NCBI GenBank assembly: GCA_020698575.1
Contig: CM036255.1
Span: 22,957,501-23,021,500, forward strand
DNA: 64,000 bases
Direction: 5' to 3'
Source of the DNA: Bostrychus sinensis
Lineage: Eukaryota > Chordata > Actinopteri > Gobiiformes > Eleotridae
Made by a program: the position numbers and the translations under genes. The first letter of the stretch is position 1. Each line of letters opens with the position of its first letter. Under the pieces are notes generated by a model. The model ran no database searches. It was given only the letters and a program-made list of their open reading frames with translations, and had not been told where the DNA came from. Positions 47,561 to 58,870 of the stretch are shown here, in pieces.

Positions 47561-50500
47561 CTCCTCTGGGTAGAAACTCTTGTAATCCTTTATCTAAATT
47601 GAACTGGTCTTGGAGTATAAATGTGTGTTGTTCTACATAAACAGTTGCAGTTATAGTACCCCAGTAGTAGTTTACATGAATACCTGTTTGGTGATTGGAT
47701 GCTCAGCCTTGAGTAACCTGCTTTATTCATTTTAATATTGGTAAAACTGTCATAACTCCCAGTACTGCCACACCGTTGGTCTGTACAGCTGCAGGTGGAA
47801 GGAAAAAGCACTGCCCTGAGCGGGACAAGAAGGACATTAGGAAAATCTTCAGAGAATCCGGCTGTTGTGCCAGGTAAGTAAAATCAATGGTCCCATAAAA
47901 ACAATTCAATTAAAGTTAGCAGACCAATAACATGTAAGCACTGTTTTTGTGAGCAAGCACTTAACCGGAAAACACTGATGTCCAAAGAAGTTTAAAGCAC
48001 TTAGTGTTGTAAGATTTGCATATCTCTTACATCTTTCTTAATTTTTGTTGGCTCTGTCTTTTGCCTTTTCTCTTAACCACCATGACTAGCATTTTTGTAA
48101 ACTGTGCCATCATATTGCAGTGTTGAGTTTGGACCCAAAAACTGCAGTGGAAACCAGGGGCAAAAAGAAACTGCAGCTGCAAAAATTAAAACACGTGCAA
48201 AGGAATTTACAATTACAATGGGACAAATGTGGTGTTTTTACAACTCTTTGTATTCATTGTGTGGCTAGTTTCTGGAGTGGCTGGGAATAGACTTCTTGAA
48301 ATGTTTTGGCTTTTTATAATCCCCTGAGAGAAAAGTAAAATATTGCATGCCATATTTAAACAATGTTACTGCAGATCTCAAGTGTAGATGTCCTAGTTAG
48401 ATAAAACACAGTTATATCTATATTAATAATGCTATTGTTGTAAAGCTGTTTATGGATACCAGTGGCTCTGAGGTGGTGCAGAGCTGTGGATAAAACCGCT
48501 GCAGAAAATACAGCGCAATGGGCCAAAGCCACATTCCTGGCATTAGTCTGGTTCACTGTACCAGACTCTGCTGTGCCATTGTTCCACATCAGGAAACAAA
48601 CAGGACTGGACACAGGTGTGGTCCAGGAGCGAAAAAGGCAAAAACAAAACAATGGACATGGTCATTTTGGAAATCCTGTTAAAATTAACTTAATTATTCA
48701 ATTACGTCTTCTGAAAAGCTGCATTGCTAAATCTCGCAAGTGGAGCTAGTAACATTAGGATCACTGAGGTGAGATGAGTTGGGACAGCTTCAGCCTAAAT
48801 AAGATAAGTTCAATGGTTTGGAAAATCAATACCAGGTTAAATGTCTGTGAACAGGATATGCAGAAAATAACAGTGTCTGCAAGGAATCCACATTTGTATA
48901 TATTAAAGTGTAACTAAACCCTGAAACTTTTTTGCGGCTTTAATAATGCTTTTGACATTTTAGTATAAACTTGTTTCATTCCACAATTTTTGGTCTAAAA
49001 CCATCTGAGGGCTGCCCTCTTAAGGTTAAACTGTGGCTATTGCAGTTACATTTTTCTATTGGTAAAATGGTTGGAGTTGAACATTACTGCATCACAGTGG
49101 TTTGTCTCTGGTATAAAAGCGCTGTATCTCACTCTCCAGCTGCTGACACCGCTCTGAGATTGACAGCGTTAGTCAGGTTAGAGTATTCGTTTCATGTTTC
49201 ACACTTTTTCTGCTTTGTTTATTGCTGAACTTTTGTAAAACTATCTTAAATGGTTTCTGCATAACATGTTTATACAACACTTTAAGAGCCACATTATGAG
49301 GCTGGTTGCATCAGGAAGAGCATATGTGTAAAAAAAACCCCGCAAAAAAACAAATACAACTGATGCTCTGAGATGACCCTGTTATATGAAAAGGGAGCAG
49401 ACAATTGGGCCAACAACAAGAACTTGTTTCTACAACGCACTCTTAGTTTGGAGAAGCAGACAGAAGCATTACATAACTTTAAACAGTGTCAGTGAAAATA
49501 CTTTTTTATAAGAAATCATGACCAAAAACTGCTACAGTATAATAACATAGATGGATATTTAGGGTACACCAAAAGACAGGTTAATAGCAAAAGTGGCTGA
49601 TTTACATTTTGCTGTGTCACTGTGTCACTGGTGGAGCATAAATGGAAAATAAGGCTGACAAAGACAGGATACCAGTAAAATACAGCCAACCAATGTTCAG
49701 GAACATAAATGCATTTAGTGATACTACATACAGTTTTTAAAATAATCTAATTTAATCTAATTTACAGAAAAAAAACAAAATGCTGCTGTCCACCACTGGG
49801 ACAAACCACTCACTGCAATGATATTTAATCTATTTTAGTCTCCATCTTTTATTACTGGGTGGGACAGACTCGGGGCGGATACAATGACAGTTTGTATCGG
49901 ACTGTTTCCTGGAGACTCACTATAACTGCACCATTTCTCTGCTCATGACCTCACCCTCACACATAATTACAAAGACATCCTTCACAAAGTCACTCAGTCC
50001 GATCAATACAGGAGTCCTCAGACCAGCGGGAAGGTCAACACTGGGCTGCAGAGGGTTAACTGATAAAAACATATTGATCTTGTGTCACTTATAGACAAAG
50101 ACAAAGTATGTGGTCTAATTAAAACACATAAACAACAGTGAGGTTACATAACAGGAGTCAGCTATGGGCAGTCATTGTGTTTGGGAAGACACTAATCCTT
50201 CTCAATCACATCCCAATTACTGCAGTGCTGCTCTTTCAAACCCCATTACACCAGGACGCTCTGACGGATCACTTTACACAGCTCCAAGTCTATGGAGAAG
50301 AAAGCAGCTGAATGAGAAAGTTTTTTTTCTACTTTAATCTTTTCTTTATTTATACAACCCTGAAGCTGTACAATGCATTTGCATTTTGCACCTTAATTAA
50401 GATTTCTAAACCAAAATACTAAATATAATACAAAACACTGTTGTGTGTATATCCCAGTTTCGATTCCCAGACCGTGTGGGGCCTTTCAGTGAGGACCCCC

Positions 50501-51791
50501 CCTCTTGTTTTGGAGGGTTTCCTCCAGTTGCTCTGGTTTCCCCCATCAGTCTAAAACATGAAAAGTAGAATAATCCTCCAGCTAGTTACTCCTGACCAGG
50601 ATCCTGGCTCAAGATCTGGAGAAGGGTCCCCGGGCGCTGCTCCGTGGTCGCCCACTGCTCCTGACAGGTTGCCCCAGCGGCAATGAAGAGTGGGCCAAAT
50701 GCAGAGGCCAAAACTGACTTCTTATACTGTTGTTTCCTCAACAAAAACATACCTGGAGTTGTGTGTTTAAGTAACCCGCTATTCTTTCACAGTCAGTTTG
50801 TGAGACGACAAAAACGGCTTGTTTCACTGGTGTCTGCCTTTTCCACCAGACCATGCCCCTCCCCTCACAGTCCTGTCCTGTTCAAGAAGCACTTGAGGGG
50901 TGTGTCAGCAGTCAGGACAGCGGGGAGGGAGGGCTCTTAAAGTGACAGGGACCTAATCTGAACATTTCTCAAAGAGTCAAAATAAAAAAAAAAAATAATA
51001 AATTAACTATCTATAATCAAAGTAAAATATTTACATAATACTAAGACCTGTGACCTTTCTCGGATTTTGTCCTTTGTTTTATAAAGAGAATGATATAGTG
51101 GTATTTATCCTCAAAAGTAAGCAATAATAGGGAACACTTGAGACTTTTTGACAATAACTACAAGCTTGAAGTATTCTAAAAACAATGAATAAAAATAATG
51201 TCTTGTCCACTCAGACTCAGACTGATGACAGCTCTCAGTGCATCATGTTTCCTCTGCAGATGTGAACAAATGCAGATCATAAGGTCAAAGTGTCGAGCTG
51301 CTGTGAAGTCTCAGAGCAGTGAGAATCAGACCACTGCTGCTGCTGGGCTGGTCCCGTCTGTGGGGCAGGTGTTAACATGTGGATATTATGTATGACACTG
51401 TACCCTGTCTGTAGAGGTCACACTGACTAGACAAATACTAGACTGCAGGAAGTAATACACCATATGTCAGTCACTTAATGGTAACAATACATATTTAATA
51501 GGAATAGCTAAGGTCTTGTCTTAGGTGCTTACACTGAGTAATTGTCTCAGTCGAATGCTGCAATAACTTGTCATATTTCTGAGTGCAAAGCATTTAAATA
51601 AGTAAGGAAATTGGAGTCCAGTAAAACCTACTCTGTTGCTAAGTGATAAATTTACTGTCCGATTCTTGTGCTCAAAACTTTGTCACATAAAAAAACAAAC
51701 AAGAATCTATGTCTATAGGCAGCATCATGCTAACTGAACCACCTTTTTGTTAAACCTGGCACAACTCAATTATCCCAGGCTTCCTTTTGGT
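47561..51791. other. Non-coding, nothing firm
   Basis: A copy of the dispersed GTTTGGAGAAGCAGACAG motif is at 49446-49475. At 50753-50854 a minus-strand frame of 34 codons (MVWWKRQTP...) ends at CCAG|GTATGT in phase 0, which is not the plectin phase. Nothing else recognised. Confidence 0.4.
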
Positions 51792-52322
51792 TAGTGTTGT
51801 AGCGCCCGAGACCAGTCTTGGTCCTGAGACTGGTTTTGAGACAATTTTTTTAAGGTCTTAGTCTCGTCTCTGTCTCAGCTGAAATTTTACTTGGTCTTGG
51901 TCTTGATTACAGTTTTACTCTGTGTTGGTCTTGAATCCAATTTTCTTGTCTCAGTCTCAGATGTGACAATACATTATGAGAAAATACTTAATAATTTTGG
52001 AGTAATTAGTTTTCTGCATTAGAGGAACCAGGAACATGATCTGTCCTGTTTGTTTGTGGAGTCTGTTGCATTAAATTATTAAAATTATTATTAATGTATT
52101 TAAACTTTTTTTTTTTACTTTTCCCTTTTATTTAGTGTTAGTTTACAGGGTTTGGTCTCGACCTGGTCTCTGTTTGCCTTGGACCCTCAGTCCTTAAAAG
52201 TCATGGTCTCGGCAAGGTCTTGAACCCTGAAAGTCTCGGCCCTGTCTTGGTCTTGGTTCACTCTAGACTTGGACTTGGACTGGTCTTGGTTCTCGATTAG
52301 TACGGTCTTGACTACAACACTA
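51792..52322. mobile_element. MITE with GTCTTGGTCTC-rich interior
   Basis: TAGTGTTGTAG at 51792-51802 and its exact reverse complement CTACAACACTA at 52312-52322 bound 531 bp. The interior carries degenerate repeats of GTCTTGGTCT/GAGACC around an AT-rich centre. No coding capacity. This is a familiar fish-type repeat by composition. The family name is not assigned. Confidence 0.75.
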
Positions 52323-54799
52323 CTTTTAGTAACACATACAGACCAGTCTATAGCCTATGCACAAATCTGTTCCCTGCCCCACTGTGGTCCATCTCCCGAC
52401 CAACGGAAAACAACTACATGACCAATAAATTACCAATGAAATCTACTTCTTTTCCAAAACTATCATCATCAGTGTGTATCCAGTAAGGCTGATGAGTTTT
52501 CACTGGTCTCTCTGTAGACTCAGACTGTCACTGCTGCTGCTTCTGCAGGAAACACAAATCAGATCAGAGCTGCAGGTGACTGACAGCTCACTGTGAGCCA
52601 ACTGTGAACTGAAGAGGTCTTTAATTAAAATTAGGCGCGTTTACATTGAATTTAAGCTGTGTAATCAAGAGGATTATTTACACAATGCCCACAAATCAGG
52701 AGAGTATTATCATCAGACCTCTGGTTTGTGATAGAGGCCAAGAATACTTTCACTTCTTAAAATTACTAGCAGAAAACTTTCCCCATTTCCTTTGTGAGCT
52801 GTGATTTGGTAAGAGCTGTAAGGAAAAATGTCTTGATCTCAACACTATAGAAACACTAAGAGGTATTGTTTATGTGTGGATCTATTATCTATATGTTTTT
52901 CATGAAATTCCAGCATAAGATGTCTTTACATGCACATGTTTTATTGTTATAATATATCACCTTAACCTTAAATTATATAATTTTTTTGACATACAAAAAA
53001 TACACAAATATTAAACCTAAGTATATTCAGCTTGTTGAGTTTGCTGCTAATGGCTAGATTCTAGATACTGCAGATATATATAGAGCCACATACATATGGT
53101 ACAGTACATGCATATGAGGCCCCCTTTGAACCTGAATTAAAACCTGGATTAAGTGGTTATCATATAGCCAATTTATCAGTTCAATAGTATTTATAGAGAC
53201 CAATATCACAAAAGCAGTCGCATCAAAGGGCTTTCCAAACAATTACACACAATCAAACATAAACACACAATCAAACAATGAAAGACAGACAAATAAGGAC
53301 TGACATGAGAGTGAAACTTAACAAAATTACACCATCAAATGTGCTGTCTTTCCGTTTCCAACAATAGAGAGGAGATGTGCGCTCATGCTGTCATCCTGTC
53401 TCGCCGCCCGGAAGTCTGCCTCCCATTTAATACATATAATAGAAGTAAATACCCTATTTTCACATTAATTTCTGACATTATTTTCTGTCTATATGTGGCT
53501 TTGTAGGCTACAGTCCATAACTACATAACCACAGGCCAAAGACTATTTTTAAATCGGAGGTCAGGTTGCATGAAACTGATCTAAGGCGGTGATTGGACCG
53601 GAGTGTGGAGGAGTTTCTCTGACTGAGGTTCCCAAATGTACTACAGCTCTATACCAGAAGACAGCCTGAATCAGACAAGAGTGAGTTTATTTTTACATGT
53701 TTGAAAAGAGGGAGGATGTGGATCTGAACATATATACGGTTTATATCCACTTGAGTGCACAAAGCAAACACATGGATGAGTTCCGCACCATTTAACACAA
53801 CTGTCTGCATTGTCAAGACTCTTCAGCAAGTACACAGGGAGATTACTAAGACACTTTAGGAATGCAGTTTATTTCTTTTTTGTCAAATAACAGAAAGAAG
53901 AAATACTTGAATTGTGCACTGACTTTTGTTTAGAGTAGACAGGAGCAGGGTTACATTGTGAAATCCCTAAATAATATTGATGTTTTATATAGAGTATATT
54001 GTAGTAGTATTCGATCACCAGAAATAATAAATAGTATGCAACAACACCAGAAGGCACTTGAGCAAAATTGGATATATCTACAAGCTCCAAATGTAAAAAC
54101 CATACTAAGCTGATAAAGGTTAAATGCATGAATAAACCCTAGGGGGCCACCCCTCTCCTGTCCAGTCCTAGGTCTGACTGTAGAGGAGAAGATCACAGCA
54201 GCCTGTTTTAAAGTGACAGTAACATCTGTCACCGTCCTCTGTGATACTGAGAGTTGTGTACATTGAAATACAGGAGCTGTGAGGAATTTCCCCCAACCCT
54301 TGTTTTGAATGACACCCAGTGGTCGTTAAATGGACTGCATTGTTCAAAAATGTTTGTCAAGTTCACACGCACCAGGTTTGTGCACTGCTGGTGTCAGAGC
54401 AGTGGTTCCCAAACAACCTGAAGTTGGTTTTGGGGGTTTCGTATTTGGGACACAGAAAAAATAAACATATTTAAAAATTCTGTTGACACTTAATAAAAAA
54501 ATACCTACTTTTACAATTTGGAAATGATCAGGAATTACACTGTTGCAAGGAGGAATAATTATAAAGAGACAAAGCACTAGAAAAGACCAAAGTAAAAACA
54601 GATCAGGTAAAAGGGTCACAGGCTAAAATCATTTGGCCTTTGGAAATTTACTTCATCTGAAATAGTCTCATACAGAAGTGATTTCCAAACAGTGTGTTGG
54701 GACCAAAAAGATGTTCACAGGGAAGTTCAATATAGTTTCAGTGTTCATTTGTACCCTCATATGGTGTATTTATGTGTAGTACTTGCATTGTTTATATTT
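52323..54799. other. Non-coding, nothing recognised
   Basis: A diverged copy of the dispersed motif (GTTTAGAGTAGACAGGAGCA) is at 53929-53950, and an hAT-end-like GCAGTGGTTCCCAAAC is near 54400. No exon recognised. Confidence 0.4.
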
Positions 54800-54982
54800 T
54801 AAGCACTGTGAATTGCTAAATTGTCCCGAGAATGAATGTGAGAGTGAATGGTTGTCTGTCTGAGAATGTCTCTCAGCCCTGTGACTATCTGGCAGCAGTC
54901 CAAGGTGGCCCAACGTTACTGGGATAGGCTCCAGTACCCGTGACCCCCAACAGGAATAAACGCAAAAAGATGAATGAATGAA
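54800..54982 (+). repeat. LINE or SINE 3' tail with GAAT repeats
   Basis: The stretch CTGGCAGCAGTCCAAGGTGG ... GGGATAGGCTCCAGTACCCG ... AGGAATAAACG(...)GATGAATGAATGAATA is a common fish retroposon tail ending in a short tandem repeat. It abuts the Tc1-like end at 54983. Confidence 0.6.
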
Positions 54983-55390
54983 TACACTATATTGCCAAAA
55001 GTATTGGCTCACCTGCCTTTAAATGTATATGAACTTAATTATGAACCCATAGGGTTTAATATGACGTTGGCCCATCCTTTGCCTCTATAACAGCTCTTCT
55101 GGGAAGGCTTTCCCCAATGTTTTAAGAGAGCTTATGGGAATTTTAGACCATTCCTCCAGAAGCACATTTGTGTGGTCAGACACTGATGTTGGACGAGAAG
55201 GTCTGGCTTGCAGTCTTCGCTCTAAGTCATCCCAAAGGTGTTCTATCACAGGATACAACACCTTTGGCCAGTCAAGTTCTTCCACACCAAACTCACTCAT
55301 CCATGTCTTTATTAACTGTGCTTTGTGCACGGGTGCAGTCATGTTGGAACAGGAAGTGGCCATCCTCAAACTTTTCCACAATTATGTATT
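54983..55390 (-). mobile_element. Tc1-like transposon fragment (transposase C-terminus)
   Basis: The terminal sequence TACACTATATTGCCAAAAGT is followed, on the minus strand, by a frame ending at 55085 with KTWMSEFGVEELDWP and IEHLWDDLERRL. This is the region around the last catalytic acidic residue of Tc1/mariner transposases. The usual SPDLNPIEHLWD is altered, the 5' part of the element is missing and only about 98 codons remain open. Inactive remnant. Confidence 0.85.
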
Positions 55391-56718
55391 TTAATTTTGC
55401 AACCCTCCAAAAATATAATTTAGCTCCATTTTAGGTTTTCAGATCATGTAGTGTACTTTAGGCAATGAACGTGCAGCTCATAGCAAACCATACCCTTTAG
55501 ATCAATAATATCCACTGAAGTAGTCCACTGAATATGTTGAATGTGACCTGTAATGACCCCAGGATCCTCCCCTGGTATGTGTCAGCAGTATTTAAAGCCC
55601 TGCTGCATGTTTTACAGTAATAGATTTGTACAGAGTCACTATTATAACTCAGAGCTGGATTTAACCCCATTACTCCCAGAGGAAACTCACTGTCACCTGC
55701 TCCAATAACTTATTCAAACTGCTGTAATAAGACCCTGAGCTCCAACAGAAATAACCTGCTGTTTACACACACACAGCCTTGCTAATTAAGAGTTATTCAT
55801 TCTTCCTGAGGCCACTATACAAGAAAATCCACTAAAGATTAAGATTGTCTCTAGAGAGAGGTTTGAACAGGTGCCAACAGCTTCTGCAGAAGGACATAAC
55901 TCAGCACTGTCAGCAAAACAAGGAGACAAAAAATAAAATAAAATAAAATGAATAATAAATCTAGCATATGAAAATAAATAAAGTAAAAATAATAATATAA
56001 GATAATATAAAAAATATTCCAGACTGTAAAAAAATAACATAAAATGTCAATAAGTTTATGCAAAAAAAAAATAAAAAATAAAAAATTAAAATGTTTATAA
56101 AGGCGTAGGAGCTAGCAATAATGAATTTGTGAATCAACAACAAACAAATACAAATAAACAAATAAAAATACATAAAATGAATACTAAACAAAATAAATAT
56201 AAATAAATAGGTCAATATACTGTATATAAATAAATAGCATAATTAATAATAAATGAATAGGTCACTGTAGGTTGTTTTAAGATTTAAGGTTTTGTTACTA
56301 ATGCTGACAGCCAGATTTTTTCATAGTTTTATTGTTGTTTTTTTATTTTTTATTTTTTTGCAGTTCTTTGGGCATAAAAAAGTGTTATTTGATCAAAACA
56401 ATTACTTCCTGGTTTCTTTTTTTCTTTTTTCTTTTTTTGTGCAGTGCTACAGCTGACAAAAAATGCACCTAAAAACCTTAATACTCTATTCACAAATAAA
56501 TTCAGAAGGGAGGGCACAAAAACATAAGTGCATCTTGGGCTCACAATCAAGTCTGAGACCAATATGAAAACTCAACAGGAAGTGTGATGTTGGCAGAGAC
56601 AGGTGCCAGAGCAGCTCACAGGATCACAGTGGGCATCTGAGTGGGAAGAACTGGACCAAACTCAAGTATCTAAACCAGGCCTAGTACTGACTGTGGGTAT
56701 ATTTTGAATGAAAATTAC
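55391..56718. other. Non-coding, AT-rich low complexity
   Basis: About 55920-56260 is a run of AAATA/AATAA-type low-complexity sequence, which explains the Phe/Ile/Leu-rich frames on the minus strand. Nothing else recognised. Confidence 0.5.
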
Positions 56719-57055
56719 TACACTGATCAGGAATAACATAATGACCACTGACAGGTGAAGTGAATAACACAGATTATCTCTTCATCATGGCACCTGTTAG
56801 TGGGAAATTATTAGGCAACAAGTGAACATTTTATCCTCAAGGTTGATGTGTTTGAAGCAGGAAAATTAGTCAAGTGTAAGGATTTGAGCAAGGGTAAAAC
56901 TTTGATGGCTGGACGACTGTGCAGCTCTTGTGGGCTGTTGTGCAATGGTCAGTATCTATCAAAAGTGGTCCAAGGAACGAACAGCGGTGAGGTCTGATCC
57001 AACAGAGGAGCTGCATATTAGGCAGGTGGTCAGAATGTTATGCCTGATCCATGTA
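56719..57055 (+). mobile_element. Internally deleted Tc1-like element
   Basis: The left end TACACTGATCAGGAATAACA (continuing TAATGACCAC) and the reverse complement of the right end TACATGGATCAGGCATAACA match at most of 30 positions. Between them the plus strand keeps a piece of a helix-turn-helix transposase start (VSIYQKWSKE at about 56945-56975). The rest of the transposase is missing. Non-autonomous. Confidence 0.8.
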
Positions 57056-58524
57056 AATTTATCTTGCCTGATTCTCCAAAATATAGTTGAACATACAGAC
57101 CACTACTGTCCAACAATGGTTTATGTTGTGAAACTTCAGGGGGGGCTGCAACACTACCTCTATAACTTAACTTTCTTAATCTTAGTCTTACTGTCAGAAA
57201 CAAGTGGGCAGAGAGACCCCAGCTGTCGGTGCCTCCTCCAGATGTGACTGTAATGATCCAGCAGGTTTTACAAACACAAGAGGCAGCTGCTCCATTCACA
57301 AATCCACCAAAGTAATGTGATAATATTGGAGAGCAAGTTTGTTTGTCTGCTTCTACAAACTGGGCATCGGCATTGGTCAAATTGTGAGTCTCAAATAAAC
57401 AAATTGGCTGATCTTATGGAGGCTGGTCCAGCTTCCTGTGTCAAACTGTGGTTGGCTGTGAAATGACAGTAAACTGTTGCCACTGAGTCAGACTAATCAA
57501 ATGAATGCTGTTGTGATATGCTACTGTTATGACTACTGCTTAGACTAAAGAGTCTGATAGTAATAGCAATAATAATAACTTTTCCAAAAATATAGTTGGA
57601 TGCTGAATAATGCCAACTTTGAATAAAACTGACTTATATATTGTATAATTAGAGCAGAGTCAGCTTTGTGTACTGTTATCACTGTTGTTGTACTACTGTC
57701 TTGTAACACTGTGATATTTAATGAGTACTCTGAGTTTTACCTATAGTGACCTTCATTATTATGATGCATTTTTAGTGAAAGCATTTCCTACAGCATACAC
57801 TGTGTACTTTGCTGGCCTGCAAGCTTGAATTGTTTTTCATGTTTTATACAAACAATTTGTCTGGTATTTGTGGATTATAGTTAAATGTCCTTGGTGCAAT
57901 ACCAATACAGAATAAACTCTGGATGCAACTGGCCAGCCATCAGTGGTGTTTGCATTTTTTCAGTTAATCAGCATTATGGCCATAATTAACCGAAAGAAAT
58001 ATTAACAATTAATCATTAAGCAACTGTTTCCTAAACTATACAAGCCTATGACTTGTCTTTAGTTTTAAAAAAAGATAGGTGATGTCAAGTTAATCGATAA
58101 TCGTTAAGACTACCAAATAATCGATCAAAGAAAATTAAGCGATTGTGCATCCTTCCCAGCCATTCAACAAATAAAAGGTGTATCAGCCCATTTAAAATAC
58201 GACGGTACAACTGGTCCATCAAGAAATTTAACTTTTAGTGGAAATTGCTGTGAAGAAAAGGGATGGAGGGCAGGTGCACAGAGAAAGTTTTGCAAATGAA
58301 TGGGTATGGTTAAAAGTGAACTTAACGTGTATAATAATAATATAATTCACCAGAATTCACAGAATCCAAAGACATCTGTACAAAACCAACATGGAACCAA
58401 TTAAAGCTGCTCCAGCGCTCAGTGAACCATGCCTCCGGTAACACGCCCACCTGCCACCTCCCATTCAAACTCATGTCTGCGAGTCAGAGCCGCCCCAGCA
58501 CAGACCACCACAGCTCGGTCCTAC
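57056..58524. other. Intron downstream of the 1f-like exon
   Basis: Mostly AT-rich. A minus-strand MKVTI plus G before GTAAAA near 57740-57757 fits the plectin phase and is short like mammalian 1d, but the donor is poor and it is not called. Around 57950-58150 are repeated TAATCGAT and TTAATC words of a MITE-like repeat. Confidence 0.35.
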
Positions 58525-58627
58525 CTTTATACCTCTCCCGGACGTTCTCATAGGCCTGCACATAGTCCTGCTCCTCGGGTAGCCTCTGTCCCGGGTCCAA
58601 CATGGGCATAGGGATTGACTGACTCAT
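58525..58627 (-). CDS. plec: Plectin alternative first exon 1f-like
   Basis: The minus-strand frame ends in LPEEQDYVQAYENVRERYK plus G before the donor TAAAG|GTAGGA. Mammalian plectin 1f, as I recall, reads LPDEQDFIQAYEEVREKYK before the shared Asp, so the match is strong and the splice point identical. Three in-frame Met codons are possible: 58627 (MSQSIPMPM..., A at -3), 58609 and 58603 (both C at -3). I chose the first for its context. It gives 34 codons and an N-terminus longer than the mammalian 23. In mammals 1f is the isoform tied to focal and fibrillar adhesions. This is the most 5' plectin first exon found here. Confidence 0.92.
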
Positions 58628-58870
58628 AATGCAAACCCCTCTTTTATCTCTAAACTTTCCCAGGCCTGTTTGCTGATAACACCCCTGTAGCTGTGTGCTG
58701 CTGCTGCCGGTGACCTGCTAGACAGTGCCCACGTTCTGAGTCCAACTATTTCCATCTAAAGCAGTGTATTTGAGTCCGGACCACCACCAGCACCACTCCC
58801 CTCGTGTGCTTGAGAAATACCCCAACACATACCGGACCCCTCCCCCTTAAAGGCACAGAGGATATCAACT
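58628..58870 (-). promoter_or_regulatory. Moderately GC-rich flank upstream of the 1f-like exon
   Basis: C-rich sequence with scattered CpG runs upstream of the 1f start, before AT-rich DNA resumes with an A-run of about 22 at 58941-58962. No clear TATA or Inr was seen. Promoter role is inferred from position. Confidence 0.35.

Larger units (their letters stand above)
1..58627 (-). other. plec: 5' alternative-first-exon region of plectin (partial gene)
   Basis: Plectin is a giant cytolinker that ties intermediate filaments to actin, junctions and organelles. Its N-terminus, and so its location in the cell, is set by alternative first exons spliced to a common exon 2. Three minus-strand exons here encode peptides matching mammalian 1f, 1e and 1b N-termini. 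Each ends in a phase-1 donor whose last exon base is G, as needed to form the first Asp of the shared DERDRVQKKTF sequence. Three further exons obey the same rule. No exon 2 (actin-binding domain start) was seen, so it should lie left of position 1. Gene identity rests on short peptides recalled from the family plus splice phase. Which teleost paralogue this is cannot be told. Confidence 0.88.

Noticed and set aside
50753..50854. 34-codon minus-strand frame with good start context and CCAG|GTATGT donor
   Set aside because: Phase 0, not the plectin phase. The peptide (MVWWKRQTP...) is not recognised and no partner exon was found.
55786..56215. Phe/Ile/Leu-rich minus-strand frames resembling membrane proteins
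   Set aside because: Low-complexity AAATA/AATAA sequence read on the opposite strand.
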